The position numbers were made by a program, and so were the translations under genes. A stretch of 64,000 bases of DNA from CAVSJR01 sp963728285 (lineage in GTDB: Bacteria > Actinomycetota > UBA4738 > HRBIN12), in NCBI GenBank assembly GCA_963728285.1, contig CAVSJR010000001.1, positions 558,001-622,000 of the forward strand, written 5' to 3'. Below are positions 9,621 to 18,826 of the stretch, one piece after another (positions within the stretch are counted from its first letter, which is position 1; each line of letters begins with the position of its first letter). The notes under the pieces were generated by a model. The model was not told where the DNA came from and did no database searches. It worked only from the letters and a program-made list of their open reading frames with translations.

Positions 9621-12315
9621 CCTCCCATCGGCCCACTCGAGCGCGTCTGTCGCTCGACGGGGCGTGGTCCTTCTGGCCCGACATCGAGGGCGCTCTGCCT
9701 ATCGAGGGCCTCGAGGGACCCTGGATCCGAGCCGACGAGCGCTCGGCCCGGCTCGGATCTCCGCGCCGGATCCGTGTCCCGGGGGTGTGGCAAGCGCAAT
9801 TCGAGGACCTCAGGGAGTGGAGCGGGGCGGCCTGGTACGAGCGAGACATCGACATTCCCCGGAGCTGGGACGGACGCCGAGCTCGGATGATGTTCGGCGC
9901 CGTCGATTACTTCGCAACGGTGTGGGTGAACGGGCGACTGGCGGGAACCCACGATGGCGGCTACCTTCCCTTCGCCCTCGACGTGGGGCCGCAGCTCCTG
10001 GCCGGCGAGCGAAACACCGTGACGGTTCGCGTGCTGGATCCACCCGAGGGCGGATGGACCGGACCGTTCCAATTCGCCGAGATCCCGCACGGGAAGCAGA
10101 GCTGGTACGGACCGCTCGGGGGGATCTGGCAGAGCGCGGCGATCGAGGCGACGGCGAATGTGTATCGTCGATCGCGCCTTGATCCGGTGCGATCTCTCCG
10201 GTTCCATCCGAGCGACGATCCGGCTGGGTTCGCCGGCGTCGGCGCGAAGCCGACTGGCCTTTCGCATCCGCTCGCCCGATGGCATCCCCGTCGCCACCGG
10301 CGAGCTGGATCTCGATCCCGGAACGCTCGAGCCAACGTTCGAGACGAACGTCCGGCGCCCGTCGCCGTGGGATCCGGCCGAGCCCAACCTGTACGCCGTC
10401 GACATCGCCGTCTACGAGGCGGACCGGATCATCGACGCATCCAGCGAATGGTTCGGCTTCCGCGACGTGGCGATCGCGCAGGGACGCGTCCTGCTGAACG
10501 GGCGGCCGGTCTACCTTCGCGGCGCGCTCGATCAGGACTATCACCTCGACACGATCGCCGTCCCGCCGTCCGACGAGACGTTTCGCGACGAGATGGTGAA
10601 GGCGAAGGAGTTGGGGCTCAACCTGCTCCGATGCCATGTCAAGGTGCCGGACCCTCGATATCTGGCGGAGGCCGACCGGCTGGGGTTACTCGTGTGGTGC
10701 GAGTTGCCGAACTGGCAGCGGCCGACGGAGCCGGCCAGGCGCCGGGCACGCGAGACCCTCGCCGGCATGATCGAGCGCGACGCGAACCATCCCTCGGTCG
10801 TCGCGTGGACGATCGCGAACGAGAGCTGGGGCCTCGATCTCGCCGACGCGGCTCAGCGCCGCTGGCTCGCCGAGACCTTCGCGAGGGTGAGGCAGCTGGA
10901 CCCGACGCGCCTCATCGTCGACAACTCGGCCTGCCCGGGAAATTTCCACGTCCGCTCGGATCTCAACGATTTCCACGTGTATCGCGCGGTGCCCGACCAG
11001 GCCGGCGAGTGGACGGCGGTCACCGAGGGGTGGGTGAGCGATCCGGCATCCACCTACAGCCCTCACGGAGATGCCGTCCGCACCGGCGACGAGCCGATGA
11101 TCCTCTCGGAGTTCGGAGCCTGGGGGCTTCCCGACCCGGCGGGTCTGACCGACGAGCAGGGTGGGGAGCCGTGGTGGCTCGACTCGGGCCACCGCTTCTC
11201 CGACGGCATCGTCGTGCCGCGAGGAGTGCACGAGCGATTCCGGGACTGGGGCCTCGCATCGGTTTTCGGCTCGTGGGAGCGCTTCATCCAAGAGAGCCAG
11301 GAGCACCAGTTCGAGGCCCTGAAGCTCGAGATCGAGGACCTCCGGCGACGGGACGCGATCGCCGGATACGTGATCACGGAGCTCACCGACGTCCACTGGG
11401 AGTGCAACGGCTTGCTGGACATGGCGCGGAGGCCGAAAGCGTACGCCGATCGCCTCCGAAGGCTCAATGGTGCCGACGTGGTGATCGGGACGCCTGATCG
11501 CCTTCGGGCCCGTGCGGGCGAACGGGTCACCATCGAGGTCGTCGTCGCACATTGGTCCGACAGGAACCTCAGCGGCGGCAAGGTCGCGTGGAAGGTTCCC
11601 GAGCTCGAGCTCGCCGGCGAGATTGGATCCGGGGAGGTTCGCAACGCCGCCGCGACGGTCGTCGGGCAGATCGACCTCGACGTGCCGCAGCTCGATCGAC
11701 CGATGCGCGCACGGACGATGCTTCGCGTCCTCGACGCATCCGGGCGCGAGGTCAACCGCAACCACGTCGAGCTGGTCCTCTTCCCGGCGGAGCCGTCGGT
11801 CGGCGGCTCCGCCGGAGAGCGCGAGGTCGTCGTCGCCGAACGATGGAGCGATGAGCTCGCGGCATGGATGGAACGTGGTGGTCGTGCAGTCATCGTGGCC
11901 GCAGCCGACGATGCGCTTCCCTCCACTTCGTCCATCGAGCTCCGGCGCCGCGAGGGCTCGGTCTGGAAGGGCGACTGGGCACAGGGGATGGGCTGGCTGC
12001 GCCCCCTCCTCACCGAGGGGATCCCCGTCGGCCCTCGCATGGACCTCGCGTTCGCCGACCTCGCGCCTCAACACGTTGTAACGGGCTATCGTCCGAGCGA
12101 GCGGGACGATGTCTTGGCGGGCATGTATGTCGGCTGGATCCATGCCACGGTCGCGACCATCGCGGGCTTCCGTCACGGTCGAGGTGCGGGGATCATCTGC
12201 ACGTTCCCGCTCGATGGCGCCTCCCAGCGCTGACCCGCTCGCCGCCTCGCTGCTCGACCGACTGGTCGTGCTCGCCGGCGATCCTGCGTTCGCTCCAACG
12301 AAGGCCTGGGGATGA
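9617..12315 (+). CDS. GH2 beta-glycosidase with C-terminal GATase-like domain, two frameshifts
   Basis: Large glycoside hydrolase family 2 enzyme (about 898 residues once repaired), related to beta-galactosidase/beta-glucuronidase. Order: jelly-roll sugar-binding domain (RLSLDGAWSFWPD..., with VDYFATVWVNG), Ig-like domain, TIM barrel with acid/base Glu in TIANESWG and nucleophile Glu in ILSEFGAWG, a second Ig-like domain, and a C-terminal alpha/beta GATase-like domain. The frame shifts near 10166, where an extra C separates ANVY from VDRALIRC, and again near 12210-12225, where TFPLD passes to ADPLAASLLDRL. Both are +1. No signal peptide, so it acts inside the cell on imported oligosaccharide. 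GTG 9617 overlaps the aldo/keto reductase stop. The substrate sugar is not certain. Confidence 0.85.
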
Positions 12316-12466
12316 TCGGCCGTGCTCGTGGCGCCTCGACACGTTCACGCCGAGATCAGGACGGCAATCTTCCGGCTCGGACGGTTCGCTAGGTGGCGAC
12401 CCTGCCGGGCGCCGTGGCAAGATGAGCCGCCATCGTCGTGAAAACGGTGAGTGAGGAGAGGGCGCG

Positions 12467-13762
12467 ATGAAGCGATTGCGGGTGGCCCTTGGTTTGGTCT
12501 TCATCTGCGCCCTGGCGCTCGCGGCGTGCACTCCCGTATCCGATGAAACCGACGTGAACTCCAAGACCGTCGTCGTCTTCCTCCCGAGCGACAACCCGGG
12601 GGACATCGACCTACGACGCCAGCAGGCCGAGGCCTTCATGCAGCAGAACCCCGACATCCCGGTGAAGGTCACCGTGGTCCCGGTTGATGCCTACGACCAG
12701 AAGATCACGACGAGCGTCGGGGGCGGGGCGAGCCTCGACATCTTCAACACCGGCGAGGTCATCCTCCCCTCCTTGGTCAGCCGCAACTCGGTCCTCGACC
12801 TCAACCGCTTCGTGGAGCAGGAGGACTACTCCACCGCTGGTTTCTATCCGGAGGTGATCGACGGGCTCACGGTGCAGGGCAAGCTCGTCGGCCTTGCCGA
12901 CAACTGGGACACCCAGGTCATGTATTACAACCGCGAACTCTTCGACGACGCCGGACTCGAGTATCCGGACGAGACGTGGGATTGGAATGACTTCGTCGAT
13001 GCCGCGCGGGAACTGACCTCCGGCTCGGGCGGAACCGACAAGGTCTTCGGCGCGATCCATGAGGCGTGGTTCGCTCCTCTGTGGGACCGGATCTGGTCGG
13101 AGGGCGGCGAGATCTTCAACGAGGACGGGACCAAGTGCCTCCTGGATCAGCCGGACGGCGTGAGGGCGCTGCAGGAGCTCGCCGATCTGTACGAGGAGGA
13201 CCTCTCGCCGAGCCAGCCGGAGCTCGACCAGGGTCAGGACCCCCTTCAGCTGTTCCTCGCCGGGCGGGCGGCGATGTGGATCGGGTCGGGCCGATGGGCC
13301 GCCTACGATCTGAGGGACGCGGGGAACGTCGACTGGGCCATCGCGCCCAAGCCGGCCGGCAGCGACGGACACCCCCGGGCAAACTTCTTCCACCTCTCCC
13401 TGTACGCGATCGCGAGCAGCAGCGACAGCCCGGATAACGCCTGGGAGTTTCTGAAGTTCATGGTCAGCCCCGAGGGCATCGAGCTTGGGCTGCAGAACAT
13501 GCAGGGAATCCCCTCGCGAGAGAAGGTCGCGCGCTCTCCGGAGATCACCGACGATCCGTTCGTGAAGCAGCACGATGCCTACGAGCCGTTCGTCGAATCC
13601 CTGGACACGGTGCATGCGGCGCCCTACCTCGTTCGTTTCGACGAGGCGGAGAACGCGATCTCGGCGGGACTTGACCCCCTCTGGCGTGGAGAGCAGACCG
13701 CGGAGGAGGCAACGGCCCGAATCTGCGATGAGGTCGACCAGATCCTGGCCCAGGAGGCTTGA
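12467..13762 (+). CDS. ABC sugar transporter binding lipoprotein (SBP family 1)
   Basis: Extracytoplasmic solute-binding lipoprotein of 431 residues. A classic lipoprotein signal (MKRLRVALGLVF..., lipobox ALAAC with Cys21 as the acylation site) is followed by the periplasmic-binding fold of family 1 sugar-binding proteins, with recognisable blocks such as VMYYNRELFDDAGLEYP and MWIGSGRWAAYDL. It captures an oligosaccharide for the two permeases directly downstream. ATG 12467 is preceded by GAGGAGAGGG. A 151-bp gap separates it from the GH2 gene, so it probably starts its own transcript. Acidic residues near positions 25-32 may place the mature protein at the membrane surface. The ligand cannot be assigned beyond carbohydrate. 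Confidence 0.93.
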   Translation: MKRLRVALGLVFICALALAACTPVSDETDVNSKTVVVFLPSDNPGDIDLRRQQAEAFMQQNPDIPVKVTVVPVDAYDQKITTSVGGGASLDIFNTGEVILPSLVSRNSVLDLNRFVEQEDYSTAGFYPEVIDGLTVQGKLVGLADNWDTQVMYYNRELFDDAGLEYPDETWDWNDFVDAARELTSGSGGTDKVFGAIHEAWFAPLWDRIWSEGGEIFNEDGTKCLLDQPDGVRALQELADLYEEDLSPSQPELDQGQDPLQLFLAGRAAMWIGSGRWAAYDLRDAGNVDWAIAPKPAGSDGHPRANFFHLSLYAIASSSDSPDNAWEFLKFMVSPEGIELGLQNMQGIPSREKVARSPEITDDPFVKQHDAYEPFVESLDTVHAAPYLVRFDEAENAISAGLDPLWRGEQTAEEATARICDEVDQILAQEA

Positions 13763-13821
13763 CCGGACCCCGGCACAACGACTCGAGGGAAGGATGCCGA
13801 GAGGCGGAAGGTGAGGTTTCG

Positions 13822-14787
13822 TTGTCCACAACGTCCGACACCGACATCAGCGTCCAGCCGGGAGGGCTTCCGGGTGAGCGAGAGATCGTCGCCCGTCCTG
13901 GTCGCCGCCGCTTCCTCAAGCGCGACACGCTCGCGGCTTTCTTGTTCTTGCTCCCCAGCCTCGCTCACTTCGTCGTGTTCCTCGGCGGCCTCGTCGTGGC
14001 CTCGTTCGTGATCAGCCTGCTCCGATGGGACTTCTTCAACCCACCCGAGTTCGTCGGGCTGAGGAACTACGGCAAGCTCTTCGACGATCCGGTCTTCCGG
14101 ACCGTCCTGGTGAACACGGTGTATTACTCGATCCTCGTGATCCCGACCGGGATGGCGCTGTCCCTGCTCCTGGCCCTCGCCGTGAATACGAAGCTTCGCG
14201 GACTTCGCTTCTTTCGCACCGCATACTTCATCCCCGTCATCGCCTCGGCGGCGGCGGTATCCATTCTGTGGGGGTGGATGTACTCCTACGACTTCGGAGT
14301 GCTCAATTGGTTCCTCGGACTGTTCGGTGTCGAGCCCGTCAATTGGCTGGGCGATCCGACCACGGCGATGCCGGCGGTTGCCGCGGTACAGGTCTGGCGA
14401 GGGCTCGGCGAGGGCATGATCATCTTTCTCGCGGGGCTTCAGGCGATCCCGCAGCACCTCTACGAGGCGTCGGCGCTGGACGGAGCCGGTCGATGGAAGC
14501 AGTTTCGGTACGTGACGTGGCCGCTGCTCTCACCCACCACGTTCTTCGTGGCCGTGTTGGAGGTCATCGGCTCATTCCAGGTGTTCGACATGATCTGGCT
14601 GATGACCAAAGGGGGACCGGGACGGAGCACGACCGTCTACAACTATCACCTCTTCGTGAAGACGTTCCGGAGCTTCGAGGCCGGCTACGGCGCGGCGATG
14701 TCCTGGGTGCTGTTCGCGATCATCGGCGTGCTGACGATCATCCAGTTCAAGGTGCTGAACAAGCGGGTGCAGTATGAGCTCGGTTGA
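13822..14787 (+). CDS. ABC sugar transporter permease (MalF/UgpA-like)
   Basis: Inner-membrane permease with six predicted helices and the EAA cytoplasmic loop (EASALDGAGRWKQFRYVTWP) that docks the ATPase. It belongs to the binding-protein-dependent transport family that pairs with a MalG-type partner, here the next gene. The frame is open back to a TTG at 13759 that touches the stop of the binding-protein gene, but TTG 13822 is better placed: GGAAGGTGAGG lies just before it and the protein then begins STTSDTD. The cytosolic N-terminus is about 35 residues. The gene overlaps the next permease by 14 nt. There is no ATPase in this operon; the MsmK-type gene at 6.2-7.4 kb is the likely energiser. 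Confidence 0.92.
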   Translation: MSTTSDTDISVQPGGLPGEREIVARPGRRRFLKRDTLAAFLFLLPSLAHFVVFLGGLVVASFVISLLRWDFFNPPEFVGLRNYGKLFDDPVFRTVLVNTVYYSILVIPTGMALSLLLALAVNTKLRGLRFFRTAYFIPVIASAAAVSILWGWMYSYDFGVLNWFLGLFGVEPVNWLGDPTTAMPAVAAVQVWRGLGEGMIIFLAGLQAIPQHLYEASALDGAGRWKQFRYVTWPLLSPTTFFVAVLEVIGSFQVFDMIWLMTKGGPGRSTTVYNYHLFVKTFRSFEAGYGAAMSWVLFAIIGVLTIIQFKVLNKRVQYELG

Positions 14788-15673
14788 CGTCGATGCGCGG
14801 CTCTCGGCCGGTGCCCCGCGGAGGATCCGCAAACGGCGCAAGCCCCTCTCCCTCGGCCGAGTCCTCGGCTATGCGGCACTGATCGTCGTCGCGCTCATCT
14901 CGCTCATCCCGTTCCTCTGGATGCTTTCGACATCGCTGAAGTCGCTCGCCGACACCTACGTCCTTCCGCCGAGATGGATCCCGAGCGCGTTCCACTTCGA
15001 GAACTACACCACGCTCTGGCACGACCTTCCGATGAACTTCTGGCTCTTCAATTCGGTCAAGGTCGCCGTACTCGTGACGCTCGGCACGCTCGTGACGTGC
15101 TCGATGGCGGCCTACGCATTCGCTCGCATCAACTTCCCCGGGCGAAACCTGCTCTTCTACGCGTTCATCGGCACCATGATGATCCCGGGCATGATGTATC
15201 AGGTACCGAAGTTCGCGCTCGTCCGCGAGCTCGGCTGGTACAACCATCCGTCCCACGCCGCGCTCATCGTTCCGGCGCTCTCGAGTGCGTTCGGTGTCTT
15301 CCTGCTCCGCCAGTTCTTCCTCACCATCCCGAAGGAGCTGGAGGAAGCGGCGAGGATCGACGGCGCCGGGCATTGGACGATCTTCTTCCGGATCATCCTG
15401 CCCCTGTCCGGGCCGGCCCTCGCCACGCTCGGGGTGTTCACGTTCATCGGGATCTGGAACGACTTCTTGAATCCACTGCTGTTCTACGACGACATCAACC
15501 TCTACACGTTGCAGACGGGGCTGGGTTTCCTGAACGACGCGCACTCAAGCACGGTCAACGTGAACCGGAAGATGGCCGGCGACGTCATCGCCTTGATCCC
15601 GATGATCGCCGTCTTCATCGCCGCGCAGAAGTATTACGTGCGGGGCATCGCGCTCACGGGAACCAAGGCCTAG
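14774..15673 (+). CDS. ABC sugar transporter permease (MalG/UgpE-like)
   Basis: Second membrane subunit of the sugar importer, 299 residues with six helices. The EAA motif reads EEAARIDGAGHWTIFFRIILP, and the first helix plus RWIPSAFHFENY loop are typical of MalG-like subunits. The ATG at 14774 lies inside the end of the upstream permease gene (14-nt overlap), giving coupled translation and equal subunit amounts. The C-terminus YYVRGIALTGTKA matches the usual ending of this family. It is followed 35 bp downstream by the MDR dehydrogenase gene, so uptake and the first catabolic steps are probably co-expressed. Confidence 0.93.
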   Translation: MSSVDVDARLSAGAPRRIRKRRKPLSLGRVLGYAALIVVALISLIPFLWMLSTSLKSLADTYVLPPRWIPSAFHFENYTTLWHDLPMNFWLFNSVKVAVLVTLGTLVTCSMAAYAFARINFPGRNLLFYAFIGTMMIPGMMYQVPKFALVRELGWYNHPSHAALIVPALSSAFGVFLLRQFFLTIPKELEEAARIDGAGHWTIFFRIILPLSGPALATLGVFTFIGIWNDFLNPLLFYDDINLYTLQTGLGFLNDAHSSTVNVNRKMAGDVIALIPMIAVFIAAQKYYVRGIALTGTKA

Positions 15674-15708
15674 CGCCGGGCTTCGACGGGTCTGGGAGAC
15701 GCGGAGAC

Positions 15709-16758
15709 ATGGGACGGGTCGTGAGGTTCGACGCGCCGGGGTCGGTCGTGCTGGCCGAAGAGGAGGAGCCGGCCGTGGGGCCGGACGAGGTGCGGGTTCA
15801 CACGCTGTACTCGGGAATCTCAGCCGGCACCGAGCTCACCGCGTATCGCGGCTCGAATCCGTATCTGAGGAAGCGCTGGGATCCCGAACACCGATTGTTC
15901 GTTCCCGGCGAGATCTCATTCGACTACCCGATCGACGGGTGGGGATACGAGGAAGTCGGCCGGGTGGCCGAGGTGGGCAAACGGGCATCCTCTCCCAGAG
16001 TCGGCGACCTCGTCTGGGGAACCTGGGGACATCGGAGCTCCGCCGTGCTCGCCGCCGGCTACGCTGCTGAAAGGATGCTGGCCGAGACCGCCGATCCCTC
16101 TGACGGCGTCTTCGCACACATCGGGGCTATCGCCCTCAATGCGGTCCTCGACGCCGGCATCCACGTCGGCGAGACCGTCGCGGTGTTCGGCCAGGGCGTC
16201 CCCGGCCTCATCGCGGGCCAGCTCGCGCGGCTGAACGGCGCCACGGTGATCGCGGTGGACGCAATCCCGATGCGTCGCGACCTCGCCGAGCAACTGGGTG
16301 CATCGTCCGTGCTCGCGGCCGAAGGGGGATCCGTGGCAGAACGAATCAAGGAGCTGACCGACGGCCGCGGAGCCGACGTCTCGATCGAGATCACCGGATC
16401 GTACCGAGCGCTCCACGAAGCGGTGCGCTCAACTGCGTACAACTCCACGGTGGTGGCGTCGGGCTTCTTTCAGGGCGAGGGCGCAGGCCTCGCGCTCGGA
16501 GAGGAGTTCCACCACAACCGTATCCGAATCGTGTGCTCCCAGATCTCCGGCGTGAACCCCGGGCTGGATCACCGCTGGAACGAACTCCGACTCCAGCGCA
16601 CGGTGATGTCGCTCGCGGCAGAGGGGAAGCTCGCCCTGGCGCCACTCATCTCACACATCGTGCCGGTCGATGAGGCCGCCGACGCCTTTGCCTTACTCGA
16701 CCGCGAACCCGAGACGGCGGTTCAGGTCATCCTCTCCTTCGAAGGAGGCGAACGGTGA
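15709..16758 (+). CDS. MDR-family dehydrogenase without zinc-binding cysteines
   Basis: A 349-residue medium-chain dehydrogenase/reductase. The nucleotide-binding fold is clear (VAVFGQGVPGLIAGQLARL) and the N-terminal GroES-like part opens VRFDAPGSVVLAEEEEPAVGP. Unlike the other dehydrogenase of the locus, it has neither the catalytic CxxCGTD motif nor the four-Cys structural zinc loop; the equivalent place reads YSGISAGTELTAY. That pattern is seen in threonine-dehydrogenase-like and BchC-like proteins annotated only as putative dehydrogenases. ATG 15709 follows GGGAGACGCGGAG. Its stop overlaps the GTG start of the isomerase gene (GTGA). The pairing suggests a redox step followed by keto-sugar rearrangement, which is inference. 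Confidence 0.85.
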   Translation: MGRVVRFDAPGSVVLAEEEEPAVGPDEVRVHTLYSGISAGTELTAYRGSNPYLRKRWDPEHRLFVPGEISFDYPIDGWGYEEVGRVAEVGKRASSPRVGDLVWGTWGHRSSAVLAAGYAAERMLAETADPSDGVFAHIGAIALNAVLDAGIHVGETVAVFGQGVPGLIAGQLARLNGATVIAVDAIPMRRDLAEQLGASSVLAAEGGSVAERIKELTDGRGADVSIEITGSYRALHEAVRSTAYNSTVVASGFFQGEGAGLALGEEFHHNRIRIVCSQISGVNPGLDHRWNELRLQRTVMSLAAEGKLALAPLISHIVPVDEAADAFALLDREPETAVQVILSFEGGER

Positions 16759-17555
16759 TCAAGCTCGCATGTCAGGAGCAGCTCGTTCCGGGCGAATCGT
16801 TGGTGGACAAATGGCGGCTGCTCTCCGAGTCGGGATTCGACGGTATCGAGCTGCTCGGTCGCGGGGAGTTCAGCCTCCGCGAGCGGCTGCCCGAGCTGCG
16901 GGCCGCGCGGGATGCCGGCGTCGTTGTGTCGAGCGTCTGCGTCGCGATGGACCACTTCATCGGCGACTTCGACGCTGACCGGCGACGCGATGCGATCGAG
17001 AACATGAAGGTCCTGCTTTCGGTGATCGCGGAGGTGGATGGCGTGGGAGCCGTGACACCGGCAGCCTATGCCCAATGGTCGAACGTCATGCCGCCGTGGG
17101 AACCACCGCCCCGAACGACCGAGGGCGACCGTGAAGTGCTCATGGCGGGACTCGCCGAGCTCGGCGAGCACGCCGCCGCGGAGGGCGTAACGCTGTTCTT
17201 CGAGCCCCTCAATCGCTACGAGGACCATATGGTCAACACGCTCGAGGAGGCGGCCGAGCTCTGCCGTTCGGTCGATATGCCATCCGTCGCGGTCATGGCC
17301 GACACCTTTCACATGGGCATTGAGGAGGACGACCCGTCGGCCGCGATCCGCGACGTTGGCGATGCTATCGGCCACGTGCAACTGGGAGACAGCGGTCGGC
17401 TCCAGCCGGGGATTGGGCACCTCGACTGGCCGTCGCTGATGGGCGCGTTGCATGACGTGCGCTACCAGGGCTGGATGGCCATGGAATGCGGCATCCGTGG
17501 CGACCCAGGTGAGGCACTGTCGAACGTCGCGCAGCTTCTCCGGCCCTTGATGTAG
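16755..17555 (+). CDS. Sugar isomerase/epimerase, xylose-isomerase-like TIM barrel
   Basis: A 266-residue AP-endonuclease/xylose-isomerase-type (beta/alpha)8 protein. Divalent-metal ligands typical of this family can be seen in order: Glu in LFFEPLNRYE, Asp in VMADTFHM with its His, His in GHVQLGD, and Glu in MAMECGIRG. Relatives include hydroxypyruvate isomerase, tagatose/psicose 3-epimerase and inosose isomerase (IolE/IolI), all acting on keto-sugars or inososes. The GTG start at 16755 overlaps the preceding stop by 4 nt. It is the last gene of the binding protein-permease-permease-dehydrogenase-isomerase run. Together with the Gfo/Idh genes it suggests oxidation of a sugar to a keto form followed by epimerisation. 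Substrate not assignable. Confidence 0.85.
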   Translation: MIKLACQEQLVPGESLVDKWRLLSESGFDGIELLGRGEFSLRERLPELRAARDAGVVVSSVCVAMDHFIGDFDADRRRDAIENMKVLLSVIAEVDGVGAVTPAAYAQWSNVMPPWEPPPRTTEGDREVLMAGLAELGEHAAAEGVTLFFEPLNRYEDHMVNTLEEAAELCRSVDMPSVAVMADTFHMGIEEDDPSAAIRDVGDAIGHVQLGDSGRLQPGIGHLDWPSLMGALHDVRYQGWMAMECGIRGDPGEALSNVAQLLRPLM

Positions 17556-17601
17556 CACGGCTCCTCCCGCCGGTCCCGTCCCTTCCAGACCTTCTCGCTG
17601 A

Positions 17602-17607
17602 CAGAAT
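17602..17607 (+). promoter_or_regulatory. CAGAAT -10-like box 6 nt before galK
   Basis: CAGAAT ends six bases before ATG 17614 with no Shine-Dalgarno sequence. Its first base departs from TANNNT, so support is weaker than for the other boxes. It would let galK be transcribed apart from the importer operon. Confidence 0.35.
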
Positions 17608-17613
17608 GTCAAG

Positions 17614-18753
17614 ATGATTGCGGCGCAGTCGGGAACGCAACGGATCGTCGAGACGCTCGGCTGGGGGTCCGACGCACGCTGGTTCCGCGCTCCCGGCCGA
17701 GTCAATCTGATGGGAGACCACACCGACTACAACGACGGGTTCGTGCTTCCCGTGGTGATCGATCTCGATTGTGTCGTCGCCGCGAGGCCTCGAGGCGATG
17801 GGATCATCCGCGTCCAGTCGCTCGACGCGTCGGAGGAAGCCCGTTCCGTGGAGTTTCCGGCGGACGGTGGCTCATCACCCGCCGACGTGAAGCCCTCGTG
17901 GGGCAGATACATCGCGGGCGTCGCCCGGGCGTTGGCGGAGCTCGGACGACCGCCGACCGGCATCGACGCAGTGGTCGCCTCCGCCGTGCCATTGGGATCG
18001 GGGCTCGCCTCGAGCGCGGCGCTCGAGGTGGCGAGTGCGCTCGCGCTCTCCGCCGCCGGTGGACTGCGCGCCGACCACCGAGCCCTGGCGCTGGCATGTC
18101 GCCGGGCCGAGGAACTCGCGACCGGCGTGCCCTGCGGGATCATGGATCAGCTCGCCTGCCTCGAGGGCCGGCAGGACCACGCCCTGCTCATCGATTGCCG
18201 TTCGCTCGCCGTGTCGCACGTGCGATTCCCACGATCGCTGGCGATCGTGGCGATTCACAGCGGGATGCCGAGGAAGCTCGAGGACAGCGCCTACGCGGGG
18301 CGTCGCGCGGCCTGCGAAGCGATCGCCGCCGACCTTGGGCTCCCGGCGCTGCGGGACGCGAACATCGATCAGGTGCGTGACCTGCCGCTCGCGCGACACG
18401 TGGTGTCGGAGAACGCGCGAGTCCTCGCAACCGCGAAGGCGCTCGAGAAGGAGGACGCGACCACCCTCGGTCGGCTCTTCAGCGACAGCCAGGGAAGCCT
18501 CCGCAACGATTACCGTGTGTCGACCCCCGAGCTCGATGCGCTCGTGGACGCCCTGATCACGTCCGGAGCGGCCGGTGCCAGGATCACCGGTGCGGGCTTC
18601 GGCGGCTGCGTCATCGGCTTGGCGGCGCGGAGCCTCGCGAATGCGGTCGCGAACAAAGCCGCCCGAACGTATCGGGCGCAGACCGGCCTCGAGCCGACGG
18701 CCTGGGTCTTCGCGCCCTCCGCGGCAGCTGGTCCATTGGATCCATCGGGCTAG
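17614..18753 (+). CDS. galK: Galactokinase
   Basis: GHMP-family kinase of 379 residues that phosphorylates galactose to galactose 1-phosphate, the entry to the Leloir pathway. The galactokinase signature is GRVNLMGDHTDYNDG (the common form has GEHTDYN), the ATP-binding GHMP motif is PLGSGLASSAALE, and the C-terminal glycine motif is GARITGAGFGGCVI. The ATG at 17614 has no Shine-Dalgarno sequence; a CAGAAT box ends 6 nt before it, consistent with a leaderless transcript. galT and galE are not in the window. Its presence beside GH2 and GH43 genes supports galactose as a product of the locus. An N-acetylgalactosamine kinase is a less likely alternative. Confidence 0.93.
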   Translation: MIAAQSGTQRIVETLGWGSDARWFRAPGRVNLMGDHTDYNDGFVLPVVIDLDCVVAARPRGDGIIRVQSLDASEEARSVEFPADGGSSPADVKPSWGRYIAGVARALAELGRPPTGIDAVVASAVPLGSGLASSAALEVASALALSAAGGLRADHRALALACRRAEELATGVPCGIMDQLACLEGRQDHALLIDCRSLAVSHVRFPRSLAIVAIHSGMPRKLEDSAYAGRRAACEAIAADLGLPALRDANIDQVRDLPLARHVVSENARVLATAKALEKEDATTLGRLFSDSQGSLRNDYRVSTPELDALVDALITSGAAGARITGAGFGGCVIGLAARSLANAVANKAARTYRAQTGLEPTAWVFAPSAAAGPLDPSG

Positions 18754-18826
18754 GAGCATGCGAGGCGCGCGTCAACGGCTACGGCGGGGGATGGGTTGCG
18801 CCCTCTTTGGAGTCACGCGATACGGG

